A stretch of 56,198 nt of DNA, from assembly GCA_020630975.1 (NCBI GenBank), contig JAHDID010000017.1:1-56198 (forward strand). The letters run 5' to 3'. The notes under the pieces are model-generated. The model had not been told where the DNA came from and ran no database searches. It saw nothing but the letters and a program-made list of their open reading frames with translations. The stretch comes from Verrucomicrobiota bacterium. GTDB lineage: Bacteria; Verrucomicrobiota; Verrucomicrobiia; Verrucomicrobiales; DEV007. Positions 26,017-34,473 of this stretch are shown here, one piece after another; the first letter of the stretch is position 1, and every line of letters begins with the position of its first letter. Made by a program: the position numbers and the translations under genes.

Positions 26017-26700
26017 TTAAACCAAGCGATTTAGGATGGCAGATCTGGCCTCGGTCAAACTGGCGTAGATGCCATCCGTCAGTTGCTCCATCTCTGGTGT
26101 TGGCGGCAGTTGGTCCGGAATCATCATAGATGGGATACCTGCAGCTGATGCCGCGCGGATGCCGTTGTAGGAATCTTCCAGAACGAGACAGTCACTTGCC
26201 GTGAGCCCCAGTCTCTCGAGAGCTAGTAGAAACACATCGGGTGCTGGCTTTGCCTCGGCTACCTCGCACCCAGATGAGATATGGACAAAGTAATCTTCCA
26301 GCTTCGCCAAGCGTAGCTTGCGAGGAGCGATCTCGAGCTCGGAAGAGGTGGCGACACAGCAGGGGATATTTCGCTCGCGAAGTGCTTCTAGCACCTCGAC
26401 CACACCTGGCATCACATCGATGCCGTGGCGCATAAAGTGCGAAAAATAAATATCATCGACTCTTTCGAGAAATTCTTCCTTACGCAAATCCCGCCCCCAT
26501 AGCTCGCCCAGCTGGTCGAGACAGGCATTCACATGGCAGCCGATCAGACTATCCATCGTCTCATCGGTGAGCTCTTCGCCAATCATGTCGGCACCGCGCT
26601 GCCACGCGACCTTGGCAGGTCTCTCAGTGTCGATCAAAAGACCGTCCATGTCGAAAATCACGGCGCGAGTGGTGGTGGTGGATGGAGAGCTGGCACTCAT
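26017..26700 (-). CDS. HAD-superfamily phosphatase (beta-phosphoglucomutase-like)
   Basis: 227 aa. Motif I is FDMDGLLIDTE (Asp17, Asp19), the variant with DTE typical of subfamily IA members such as beta-phosphoglucomutase and yniC/gph-like sugar phosphatases. A helical cap follows (about 25-95), then motif II CCVATSSE, motif III Lys in APRKLRLAK, and motif IV VLEDSYNGIRAASAAG. It is probably a sugar-phosphate phosphatase or phosphatase of damaged metabolites; a mutase role would need the full cap specificity loop. A copy of the 21-bp repeat dimer lies 13 bp before its start codon. Confidence 0.88.
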   Translation of the reverse strand: MSASSPSTTTTRAVIFDMDGLLIDTERPAKVAWQRGADMIGEELTDETMDSLIGCHVNACLDQLGELWGRDLRKEEFLERVDDIYFSHFMRHGIDVMPGVVEVLEALRERNIPCCVATSSELEIAPRKLRLAKLEDYFVHISSGCEVAEAKPAPDVFLLALERLGLTASDCLVLEDSYNGIRAASAAGIPSMMIPDQLPPTPEMEQLTDGIYASLTEARSAILNRLV

Positions 26701-26713
26701 GAGGAAAAAGAGG

Positions 26714-26750
26714 ATTGTACCCTATTTAATAGAAATTGTACCCTATTGAA
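26714..26750 (+). repeat. 21-bp tandem repeat dimer, copy 2
   Basis: Units begin at 26714 (attgtaccctatttaatagaa, degenerate in its second half) and 26735 (attgtaccctattga). It fills much of the divergent gap between the HAD and sulfatase genes: 13 bp before the HAD start on one side and 42 bp before the sulfatase start on the other. Confidence 0.8.
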
Positions 26751-26792
26751 ATGTGCCAGTTGCAGAGTCTACGGGCGCATTGATCGTGCCCG

Positions 26793-28250
26793 ATGCGCGT
26801 TTTTTCACGAATCCTGTTTTGCCTTGGTCTTTGCCTTTGTAACACTGGTGTTTCTAGGGCAGCCGAAGATCAGGTGCGGCCCAATATCGTGGTGCTGATC
26901 GGAGATGATATTGACCGAAATTCGCTCGGCACCTGGGGAGGCGAGATCAAGACTCCGCATCTAGACCAGCTCGCGGCAGATGGTCTGAGGCTGGATCGGG
27001 TCTATGCCAATGTGGCGATGTGCGCCCCGTTTCGGCAGGAGCTTTACAGCGGGCGTGTGTGCTGGCGCACACGGGCGATTCCGAACCACTCGCGCTCGGT
27101 GGAAGGCACGCAGAGTATTCCGCATTACCTACGGCCACTTGGCTATCAGGTAGGACTGGCTGGCAAAAGCCATGTCGGGCCGCAGAGTGCTTATCCTTTC
27201 GACAAGCTAGGGGGCGATATGGATAAGAAGCTGGATAACAACGCCCTACTCCTGGAGAAAGCTACCGCCTATGCGACCGCTGCTCGCGACGAGCAAAAGC
27301 CTTTCTGCATCTACATCGCAGCGAACGATGGCCACGGCCCCTACACGACGGGAGATCCGTCTCAGTATGACGCCTCTGCGCTCACAGTCCCTGATGACGC
27401 GATCGATACCAAAGAGTACCGAGCTGAGCTGGTCGCTCACTACGCCGAGGTGACCAATCTAGATAAACTTCTCGGCGATGTGCGCGCCATGCTGAAACGA
27501 GAAGGGCTGGCGGATAACACACTGGTCATGTATTGCTCCGAGCAGGGTAGTGCTTTTCCTTTCGGAAAATGGACCTGCTACGACGATGGGCTCAGCTCAG
27601 GTGTGGTCATGGCTCTACCCGGTCTGATCCCTGCTGGAGAGGTGTGCGATGAGATCTGCTGGATGGCCGATTTCACTCCCACATTTATCGAAGCTGCTGG
27701 AGGGAGTGTCGATCCTGCGGATTTCGATGGTCGCAGTCAGTGGCAGAACTTCACCAATCCTAACGAGAGCCAGGCCATCCACGAGTATGCTTATGGAGCC
27801 TTCACCAACTGCAACATCATCGACAATCGCGATCGTATTTTCCCCATTCGTAGCATCCGCGATAGCCGCTACAGCTTGATCTGGTGTCCTCTCGGTGGCG
27901 GCGAAGACATCACGTCCAACACCACGCTCACCAAAGCACTGGTTATGCTCGATGGCACCCCTGCCAAGCAACCCAACACGGCCTCGTCGTGGGTACGAAA
28001 AATGCAGGCTGTTGGTCGTCCTCGACAGGAAAAGCTGGTAAACCGTCTGCACCAGCGGCCGGAATGGGCACTCTACGATCGGCAGACTGATCCGCACGAG
28101 CTGAAAAACTTAATCGACGATGCTGATAGCGCAGAGGTGGCCGATCGATTGAAAAATGCTCTGAGTGCGTGGCTGGAGAAATGGGGCGATGCGGATCCGG
28201 TAGCGACGGAAAAGAGCTTTGTGAAGGGGGTTGAGAAAAGGCAAAAATAG
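26793..28250 (+). CDS. exported formylglycine-dependent sulfatase
   Basis: 485 aa with signal peptide (MRVFSRILFCLGLCLCNTGVSRA). Sulfatase features: PNIVVLIGDDIDRNSLGTWGG (metal-binding Asp38-Asp39), the modification site CAPFRQELYSGR with Cys77 for conversion to formylglycine, LGYQVGLAGKSHVG, and MYCSEQGSAFPFGKW near the second metal site. The CxPxR core is present, but the fourth position is Phe where Ser, Thr or Ala is usual. PVC bacteria use such enzymes to desulfate algal or host polysaccharides. The maturation enzyme is not in the window. Confidence 0.9.
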   Translation: MRVFSRILFCLGLCLCNTGVSRAAEDQVRPNIVVLIGDDIDRNSLGTWGGEIKTPHLDQLAADGLRLDRVYANVAMCAPFRQELYSGRVCWRTRAIPNHSRSVEGTQSIPHYLRPLGYQVGLAGKSHVGPQSAYPFDKLGGDMDKKLDNNALLLEKATAYATAARDEQKPFCIYIAANDGHGPYTTGDPSQYDASALTVPDDAIDTKEYRAELVAHYAEVTNLDKLLGDVRAMLKREGLADNTLVMYCSEQGSAFPFGKWTCYDDGLSSGVVMALPGLIPAGEVCDEICWMADFTPTFIEAAGGSVDPADFDGRSQWQNFTNPNESQAIHEYAYGAFTNCNIIDNRDRIFPIRSIRDSRYSLIWCPLGGGEDITSNTTLTKALVMLDGTPAKQPNTASSWVRKMQAVGRPRQEKLVNRLHQRPEWALYDRQTDPHELKNLIDDADSAEVADRLKNALSAWLEKWGDADPVATEKSFVKGVEKRQK

Positions 28251-28330
28251 GAACCTTAGTAATAAAAATTTACCAAAACATAATTTATCGAATTTGTCAT
28301 TCTTGTGAAATATATTAATTTTATGGACTT

Positions 28331-31300
28331 ATGCACCCTAAGTCCAAAAAACAGAGCGCCTTTTCTTTGGTCGAGATAGTCGTGGTGGTTGCAGTTCTCT
28401 TCATCATCGCTTCAATCGCCATCCCTCATATTACTAAAACGTTCAGAGAGGCCCGAATCTCGACGGCCCAGCTGAATGCCCAGCGAATTTCGTCAGTTTC
28501 TGGAGCTGCAGATGCAGCTGGTGTTATTTTCAACACGGATGGAGATCTAAAGAACACTATTAAGAGGATCATTGCTGGAAGTCAGAACCTCCCAGCAGGT
28601 GAACAAGGTGTTCTGGCTGACACCAATTTCCACGTTCCGTTCCTTAACGACAAACAGATTGATGATGCGATTCCGTATCTTGGGTTCGACAAGTATGGGG
28701 TCCTCAGGTATTTGCCAGATCAGTCGCCGATAAATGTTGGTCTACCCGGCTCCACCGGAGGGAGTAGTTTTTCAAGTTCGGCCACAGCAGTCGGATCTGG
28801 TGGTGGATCGGTGATTTCACCACCTAGCAGCCGCCCTGATTCTCCTTTTTACCCTCCCACTTTAAGTAGCTCGAGCGCCAGTGGTAGTTCTTCATCAGGC
28901 CTGACATCAGCCAGTGGTGGTTCTGGTTTTACTACTAGCGGTGGCTTCACGGGGGCAAGTGCCTCTGGAGGCGCAGCTTCTGGCTTATCTTCTAGCGGGG
29001 GCACATGGCCAGGCTCTAGTAGCGCCTCAGCCAGCTCCATGACCTCTTCGACTGGCGGTTCTGGTCACGTTGGAACAGGAGGCACAAGCGCCTCTGGTAG
29101 TGGTGGGCAAGGCTCTTCTTCAGGCCTTGCATCTACTGGTGGGCATGTGGGAACAGGAGGCAGCACTGCATCAGGCAGCGGTGGGCAAGGTTCATCTACA
29201 GGCTGGACTGGCGGATCTTCTTCGGGAGGAAGCGCGATTTCGGGAAATAGTAGCGGATCTAGTTCGACGGCTACAGGGCAAGCCTCATCTAGTGGCGGAA
29301 GCTCTTCGGGGACTTCTGGTTCGGGGAGTGCAGGTGGCTCAGGTGCGGGAGGACCGGCCAACTCAGCACCGATTCCAGAGCCTGACTTTTACGAAAAAAA
29401 GAGAGGGTATTCGGGATTGCTAGATGTCTTGATCAACGACTCTGACCCAGATGGCGACCGACTATCAATTTCGAGTCTAACAAAACCTATTTATGGTGAG
29501 GTCTCAATTCAGAACAATCAAATTTACTATGAATCAAAGACCAATGCTGGGTTTGATGCGTTTACCTACCGCCTTTCAGACGGGAAACTAAAGTCCGAAT
29601 TTGTGCCTGTGAATATAAGCTTCAAACCCAATAGCCCCCCAGCTGCTGAAGACGATGAAGGCACTTTTAGTCGAGATGTGTTGCAACCTGTAGATCTACT
29701 TTCGAATGATACCGATGAAGATGGCGATAACTTGGTCGTAACACACCTCTTTAATGGCGAAGAATGGATAGGAGTCGATGGTGGTGCCACTACCACGTTG
29801 ACGGTCAGTAATGGAGAGTTGACTCTCGCAAATGGAAAACTCTCATTCTCGCCAGGGGTAAATGATGGAACAAATAATGGTGACAACAGTAATGATAACT
29901 CAATCAACAATGGTCAAAAATCGATAGAGGTTATTCGAGAGGATAATGTGAATTGGACCGACCACAGAATCTCAGATACTTGGTATAGCCAGTTCAATCC
30001 CAATGCTGAACAGTACGATAGCCGTGCGCTGCGATTCATAGGATACAAGGGCAAAAGGTTATTAAATAACGAATTAAGGATTAATGTCACGTTTGGTGGC
30101 GCTTTTGACGACTCACTGGCATTGGATTTAGGGGGCGATGGCACGATAGATTGGGCGGTCACTCAAGGGGATGGCCATAATACACCGGGACTGAAAGGTG
30201 GAGGCTACAAACCGTGGGAGGATGCCAGCCCAATGAAGATGAGCGTGAAGGTGGGGCAGTCAGGCACTAGGGCGGTTGCTTCTTACAAAGGTCACCGAAT
30301 CTATCCGGGCTGGGCCGGTCGGCCTCGAGCAGGAAGCGACTTAGGAGGTGGATTCGAATGGGTGTGGTACAAGTCCTTACAAGACTTAGGTTTTAACGCT
30401 GATGGCTCGATACCTTCAGACGATTTCACGATGAAGCCCATACGCATAGGAACTCTTAACGATTCTGGGGCTGGAGGGCATGGGTTGTCGTTTGAGATCA
30501 CCCCTGAATTTGGTGATTCTGAATGGGAGGGTATTATAGATCAGACGCCACAAGAGCTAGATCCTATCACATTTAAGTACCGGGTGAATGATGGGAATGA
30601 TGGTGAAGGAGAAGCCAGTGTCACTTTTCGTGAAAACCGGCGGCCGCTACCTGACCCTGATCACATCAGTGTCGCGCCTGGTGAGACTTCGTCTGTAGAC
30701 CTATTGACGAATGATTCTGACCCAGATGGAGATAGTTTACTAATTACCCATATTCACGATGGTGATAAGTGGGTAGCAATCACTAATGGTTCCACGCTGT
30801 CAATTGCTCAAGGTGAAGGAAAGTTGATTGGAAGTGAGTTTTCATTCACGGCATCTTCAACTCTCTCGCCTATTGATGTGAGCGAGGTCGAAGTCATTCG
30901 TGCAGACAACATACCTTGGTCTGATCCTAGAATATCCGATACCAATTACTACGGAACCGATAAAGAGAGGTATGATACAAGAACTTTAAAATTCGTTGGA
31001 ATGAAAGGGCGCCGATTGAAAGGTGGAGTCTTAAAATTCTCAGTTGATTTCGCAGGGACGTTTGATGATTCTGTGGCCATGGATCTCGATGGCGATGGTG
31101 GTATCGACTATGCTGTCACCCAAGGAGACGCTCACACAACCGAAGGCCTAAAGGGTGGGGGATACGCCCCATGGAAGGATGCTGGTCCGATGAAATTTGA
31201 GGTGGAAGTTGGCCTAGAGGAAACCTCTGTTGTCGCAAGCTACAATGGAATTCGTATTTTCCCTGGAAATGCAGGTCCAACCGAATCAGGCGGCAATCTC

Positions 31301-31558
31301 GGTGGAGGTTTCGACTGGGCACGTTACATGAATCTGAAAACACTAGGATTTAATGCCGATGGAACGATTCCTTCTGATGAGTTCACCATGAAGGGAATCC
31401 GAGTCGGAAATTTGAACGATTCAGGGTCATCACATCACGGCATGTCTTTCGAAATCGAATCTGGATCTGAGAGCTTCGTCGAACCTACGATTCTGAAGTA
31501 TCGAGTATCAGATGGAAAGGGAGGAACCGCTGAAGCAGAGATTTCAATAAAGATTTGA
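28331..31558 (+). CDS. giant type IV pilin-like adhesin
   Basis: 1075 aa. Residues 1-35 form a prepilin leader and helix (MHPKSKKQSAFSLVEIVVVVAVLFIIASIAIPHI; A|F cleavage, Glu+5). Residues 36-138 match the core of the other two pilin-like proteins here. Residues about 139-345 are a Ser/Gly-rich stalk with a 26-residue tandem repeat. Residues 346-433 and 434-530 are Ig/cadherin-like units with NDSDPDGDRL and NDTDEDGDNL calcium-type loops. Then a unit of about 200 residues (VIREDNVNWTDHRISDTWY... to GHGLSFEI), another Ig-like unit with NDSDPDGDSL (about 770-850), and a second copy of the 200-residue unit (VIRADNIPWSDPRISDTNY... to HHGMSFEIE). Ordinary pilins are 120-200 aa. It is probably a long cell-surface or pilus-tip adhesin; the ligand is unknown. 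Confidence 0.85.
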   Translation: MHPKSKKQSAFSLVEIVVVVAVLFIIASIAIPHITKTFREARISTAQLNAQRISSVSGAADAAGVIFNTDGDLKNTIKRIIAGSQNLPAGEQGVLADTNFHVPFLNDKQIDDAIPYLGFDKYGVLRYLPDQSPINVGLPGSTGGSSFSSSATAVGSGGGSVISPPSSRPDSPFYPPTLSSSSASGSSSSGLTSASGGSGFTTSGGFTGASASGGAASGLSSSGGTWPGSSSASASSMTSSTGGSGHVGTGGTSASGSGGQGSSSGLASTGGHVGTGGSTASGSGGQGSSTGWTGGSSSGGSAISGNSSGSSSTATGQASSSGGSSSGTSGSGSAGGSGAGGPANSAPIPEPDFYEKKRGYSGLLDVLINDSDPDGDRLSISSLTKPIYGEVSIQNNQIYYESKTNAGFDAFTYRLSDGKLKSEFVPVNISFKPNSPPAAEDDEGTFSRDVLQPVDLLSNDTDEDGDNLVVTHLFNGEEWIGVDGGATTTLTVSNGELTLANGKLSFSPGVNDGTNNGDNSNDNSINNGQKSIEVIREDNVNWTDHRISDTWYSQFNPNAEQYDSRALRFIGYKGKRLLNNELRINVTFGGAFDDSLALDLGGDGTIDWAVTQGDGHNTPGLKGGGYKPWEDASPMKMSVKVGQSGTRAVASYKGHRIYPGWAGRPRAGSDLGGGFEWVWYKSLQDLGFNADGSIPSDDFTMKPIRIGTLNDSGAGGHGLSFEITPEFGDSEWEGIIDQTPQELDPITFKYRVNDGNDGEGEASVTFRENRRPLPDPDHISVAPGETSSVDLLTNDSDPDGDSLLITHIHDGDKWVAITNGSTLSIAQGEGKLIGSEFSFTASSTLSPIDVSEVEVIRADNIPWSDPRISDTNYYGTDKERYDTRTLKFVGMKGRRLKGGVLKFSVDFAGTFDDSVAMDLDGDGGIDYAVTQGDAHTTEGLKGGGYAPWKDAGPMKFEVEVGLEETSVVASYNGIRIFPGNAGPTESGGNLGGGFDWARYMNLKTLGFNADGTIPSDEFTMKGIRVGNLNDSGSSHHGMSFEIESGSESFVEPTILKYRVSDGKGGTAEAEISIKI
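29063..29218 (+). repeat. 78-bp tandem repeat in the stalk region of the pilin-adhesin
   Basis: Two in-frame copies with period 78 bp (from 29063 and 29141) encode a 26-residue unit starting GHVGTGG and containing ASGSGGQGSS. Nearby sequence is also Ser/Gly-rich but less regular. Such a repeat could change length by slippage and alter stalk length. Confidence 0.7.
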
Positions 31559-31559
31559 T

Positions 31560-31994
31560 CTAATCAGCCACCCCTGCGTTTTTGAAGATTTCCAAGACTG
31601 CCTGACCATCGAATCCTGCTCCTTTCTGAGGCGGTAGGAAGGTCAGCCTCTCACCATCACCAAAGGTGATTTCGATACGGTTGGGGTTGAGCACCTTGAG
31701 GAACTCTACTGTCTTTATGTCACTGAGAGGTATGTTTATCTGGTGATCTCTTTTCGTGATCTGTAGAACTTCATTTTGTAAGACCACCCGATCAGCGAGG
31801 GGGTGGATTAAGGCTAGGTGGGCTATGACGTAAATTACGATACACAAAACCACCAAGACGATCGAGATCGCTAGGGCTTCAGACACACCTAAGGACAAGG
31901 GTATGGGAATGAGACAAACCAAGATCACAATCACTGGTAGCCAGACTTTGTAGAGCCGTGTGGCTTTCTCTGCGTTGAGTTGTTTTTCTTCCAT
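31560..31994 (-). CDS. two-TM protein with PH-like C-terminal domain
   Basis: 144 aa. Two adjacent transmembrane helices (about 18-38 and 40-62) are followed by a small beta domain (VVLQNEVLQITKRDHQINIPLSDIKTVEFLKVLNPNRIEITFGDGERLTFLPP) that resembles bacterial PH-like membrane proteins. It lies 3 bp after the stop of another membrane protein on the same strand, which follows a DUF2089 regulator, so the three form a likely operon. Its stop codon is next to that of the convergent pilin-adhesin. Function unknown. Confidence 0.65.
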   Translation of the reverse strand: MEEKQLNAEKATRLYKVWLPVIVILVCLIPIPLSLGVSEALAISIVLVVLCIVIYVIAHLALIHPLADRVVLQNEVLQITKRDHQINIPLSDIKTVEFLKVLNPNRIEITFGDGERLTFLPPQKGAGFDGQAVLEIFKNAGVAD

Positions 31995-31997
31995 GTG

Positions 31998-32552
31998 CTA
32001 AATCAATTTGAATAGGAACCAAATGGCGATCTTCGAGAGGACTTCCGCGATCATCAATCCCACCACAAATGTCGCTATCGCTTTTCCACCACTAAAGTCG
32101 CAAGAGATGCGGAATGACTTCCAGGCCAGAGCGACGAACCAAACCAAACTCAGCAGGGCGATCAGTATCGCCACCGTGTAGGCTATCACATCAGGCACTG
32201 GTATCGACGGTAGCTGGGTAGGATTTTGCGCCCACTTCATCAGCGCAGAGTTGCAGCGATCTATCCCAGGCAAAAGAAATGCTATAGCCGCAAACAGCAT
32301 CGGCCAGCGAGCTAGAGCCTGCGTGCCAAACAAGTCGATCGCACGAAAGGGACGAGGTGCCAGCATTAGCGCGGCCAACCACAGAACCAACGCTAGCGCG
32401 AGCCAATCAATGACGCCTTCTGCGAGAAAGATCCACCACGGCGCTACGAAGCCAGTGTGCAAATCCAATACCCCATCGAAATGAGTGTCGGATAAGGAAC
32501 CGATGACGCCGCTCACTCCAATAAATCCGAGCCCCAACACCAGTGCCCACAA
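31998..32552 (-). CDS. polytopic membrane protein (Yip1-like), possibly frameshifted at 5' end
   Basis: The open frame gives 184 aa from a TTG with no Shine-Dalgarno. Five hydrophobic segments are seen (about 2-20, 38-66, 84-98, 120-146 and 160-180), a layout like Yip1-family proteins. The first residues already lie inside a membrane helix (WALVLGLGFIGVSG), so an N-terminal piece seems to be missing. An ATG overlapping the DUF2089 stop (ATGA at 32640) is in a different frame, and a third frame across 32560-32638 reads like a natural N-terminus (WRRHKPIFGKEVALEPFPL). A recent frameshift or sequencing error is likely. It is flanked tightly by DUF2089 and the PH-like gene. Confidence 0.6.
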   Translation of the reverse strand: MWALVLGLGFIGVSGVIGSLSDTHFDGVLDLHTGFVAPWWIFLAEGVIDWLALALVLWLAALMLAPRPFRAIDLFGTQALARWPMLFAAIAFLLPGIDRCNSALMKWAQNPTQLPSIPVPDVIAYTVAILIALLSLVWFVALAWKSFRISCDFSGGKAIATFVVGLMIAEVLSKIAIWFLFKLI

Positions 32553-32636
32553 GGCCAGCTGTGTAGTGGAAAGGGCTCCAGAGCCACTTCTTTACCGAAA
32601 ATCGGCTTATGTCTGCGCCATTGGATATCGTTCGGC

Positions 32637-32918
32637 TCATCTCTCTGTGTCGGGCTTGTCGATTTGAAGCTGATCGATGATGGCATTCAAGCGATTGCGC
32701 ACCGTCGGGTAACTGACCCCTAGGATCGAGGCCATCTCCTTCAGGCTGCCACTCGAGAGGATAAAGCTCTGCACAAACTCCTGATCACTAGGATCGAGCA
32801 AATGAAGCGAAGTGAGTCCGTAAGAGCCGGATACTTCTGTGCCGCACGCCTCGCAGGCCAGCGATCTGACCGCCAGCTGGGCTGTGCAACTTGGGCAACA
32901 TGTGGGAATCTTATTCAA
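32637..32918 (-). CDS. DUF2089 zinc-ribbon / HTH regulator
   Basis: 93 aa. An N-terminal zinc ribbon (CCPSCTAQL...LACEACGTE) is followed by a sigma-region-4/HTH-like part (LDPSDQEFVQSFILSSGSLKEMASILGVSYPTVRNRLNAIIDQL), the standard DUF2089 arrangement. These small proteins are predicted transcription regulators, often encoded next to membrane proteins they control. Its stop overlaps an ATG (ATGA), which indicates translational coupling to a downstream membrane protein gene. The upstream region has a TGTTTAC/GTAAACA inverted repeat. Confidence 0.85.
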   Translation of the reverse strand: MNKIPTCCPSCTAQLAVRSLACEACGTEVSGSYGLTSLHLLDPSDQEFVQSFILSSGSLKEMASILGVSYPTVRNRLNAIIDQLQIDKPDTER

Positions 32919-32930
32919 TTTATTTAGTTC

Positions 32931-32961
32931 TGTTTACACAATGTTTAGAAATCTGTAAACA
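32931..32961. promoter_or_regulatory. inverted repeat in DUF2089 divergent promoter region
   Basis: TGTTTAC (32931-32937), 17 bases, GTAAACA (32955-32961), in a very AT-rich 132-bp gap between the divergent DUF2089 gene and the gene at 33051. Symmetry and position suit an operator bound by a dimer, perhaps the DUF2089 protein itself. Related TTTAC and TTTAA strings surround it. Confidence 0.4.
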
Positions 32962-33050
32962 ATATTTAAACAATTCTCTATTTTATTTAGAGCCCTGAGC
33001 AATTCAGCGTGATTTATTGTAATAATCATAAATTACATTAAAGTTGAATT

Positions 33051-34460
33051 ATGCAGAATTCAGACGCCGATATGCGCCCGGAAGCGCACGTTGTGAAGCC
33101 GTTTTTGTTCCGTTGGCGGTGGTATATCGGTATCCTTGGAGTCTTATTATTGGCTTTTATCGTTGATGATCTGCGAGGTCGAGCTGCATGGCGGAGCTAC
33201 CATCAAGATTGGTCTGATGTGGGCGTGCACCTCTCGCTCGAGCCAGAGCATCAGCGAAAAGTCCGAGCTGCGGATGACTTCTGGCAATCAAAGCTGATCA
33301 GTCAGATCGAAGTCCGGTCTCCAGGTTTCGACCGAGACATTGCCAATGTGTTTCGGGGAGAGTATCGCAGTGGCACGATAGTGAAAACAGCATGTGACTG
33401 GACCGCTGGTGTTTTGTCCGAATTGAATCCACCAGAGTCTGTCGAGAGCTTTCGAGCAGAGGACATGACTCATGAAGCTTTTTTTACCCAACTGGCCAAA
33501 GACTGCGCTCGGTCTGATGTCGGACACTTTGTGTATGATGTGCCGAATATCCGCGGCATCAATGATGCTGCGCGTATTGCGGGTGATCGAGCCATCGGTC
33601 ATATTCGCGCTGGAGACTCCCAGCGAGCAGTCAGGGACTTGGTGGCATTCATCCACTTCGCTGATCACATACAAAGTGTAGGGCTCGTCGGTGTGCTGGT
33701 AGATGTGGCCATATGCGATATTTTGCGCCCAGCTATCTACGAAGTCGTCGGCAGTGGGCGGCTCGACGACGCGCAACTACAAGAGCTGCAAACCGCACTG
33801 AAAGAGGTGAAGATCTGTACCGATTTCTCAAAAGTAGGATTGAGTGAGATGAGTTGGATGACTCGTAGCTTTTCCGAAGACTCCATTCACGCAGCGATGC
33901 TGGAGGCGTATTTTTTCGGATCCACACCGTGGTATACCGCGCTAAAGGATGATCCAATCACGGCTGTGATGATGATCGGATCCCAGGGACACCATCTGCA
34001 AGGCATGTTAGATTATTACGAGATGTGGCATCCGGTCACATCCGACCGAGGTAGCGTACCCGCTGAGCTGACGATTGAGCAGGCCGACCGACTTGAGGCG
34101 TGGAAGCCAAGTCTACGGGTAAAAACATCGTTAGCCTTGATGGCTAAACCCAATATGGGCCGAATTTGTGAGAAGACACTAGCCACGCAGCAGTTCTTCG
34201 ATCTCGCTCAGGTAGCTTGTGCGCTGGAGCGTTCCTATCTGGCTGAGGGGGCTTACCCCATAAAATTGGAAGAACTGTCGCCATCGCACCTCACAGATAT
34301 CCCGAAGGATCGGTTTTCAGCAGCAGCTGAGTCGATCCGGTACAACCCACCTAAGAATGGAGATGGCTACCAACTGGCGGCTAATGGCACTGATCGGAAG
34401 CCAGATGCCGCCAATCCGCTCCAAGATATCGTTTGGAAATCGCCAAGAATAGCACCGTGA
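33051..34460 (+). CDS. single-pass membrane protein, unknown function
   Basis: 469 aa. A short basic cytoplasmic tail is followed by one transmembrane helix (about 22-40, WRWYIGILGVLLLAFIVDD) and a large, mostly helical extracytoplasmic part. The C-terminal part (ACALERSYLAEGAYPIKLEELSPSHLTDIPKDRF...IRYNPPKNGDGYQLAANGTDRKPD) follows a pattern common in uncharacterised Planctomycetota and Verrucomicrobiota proteins, 'ALERYRLAxGxYPxxLdeL.P..l..iP.D', which resembles the C-terminal part of type II secretion pseudopilins of the GspG type. No catalytic motif was found. Confidence 0.65.
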   Translation: MQNSDADMRPEAHVVKPFLFRWRWYIGILGVLLLAFIVDDLRGRAAWRSYHQDWSDVGVHLSLEPEHQRKVRAADDFWQSKLISQIEVRSPGFDRDIANVFRGEYRSGTIVKTACDWTAGVLSELNPPESVESFRAEDMTHEAFFTQLAKDCARSDVGHFVYDVPNIRGINDAARIAGDRAIGHIRAGDSQRAVRDLVAFIHFADHIQSVGLVGVLVDVAICDILRPAIYEVVGSGRLDDAQLQELQTALKEVKICTDFSKVGLSEMSWMTRSFSEDSIHAAMLEAYFFGSTPWYTALKDDPITAVMMIGSQGHHLQGMLDYYEMWHPVTSDRGSVPAELTIEQADRLEAWKPSLRVKTSLALMAKPNMGRICEKTLATQQFFDLAQVACALERSYLAEGAYPIKLEELSPSHLTDIPKDRFSAAAESIRYNPPKNGDGYQLAANGTDRKPDAANPLQDIVWKSPRIAP

Positions 34461-34473
34461 GCGGTGAAATTTT

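Noticed and set aside
29063-29218. Possible CRISPR-like array
   Set aside because: Two 78-bp units are in frame and encode a 26-residue protein repeat; there are no spacers or short palindromic repeats.
28850-29420. Long open frames on the other strand and in a second frame of the Ser/Gly-rich region
   Set aside because: They are by-products of biased GGN/TCN codons in the pilin-adhesin stalk; proline- and glutamate-rich shadows have no start context.
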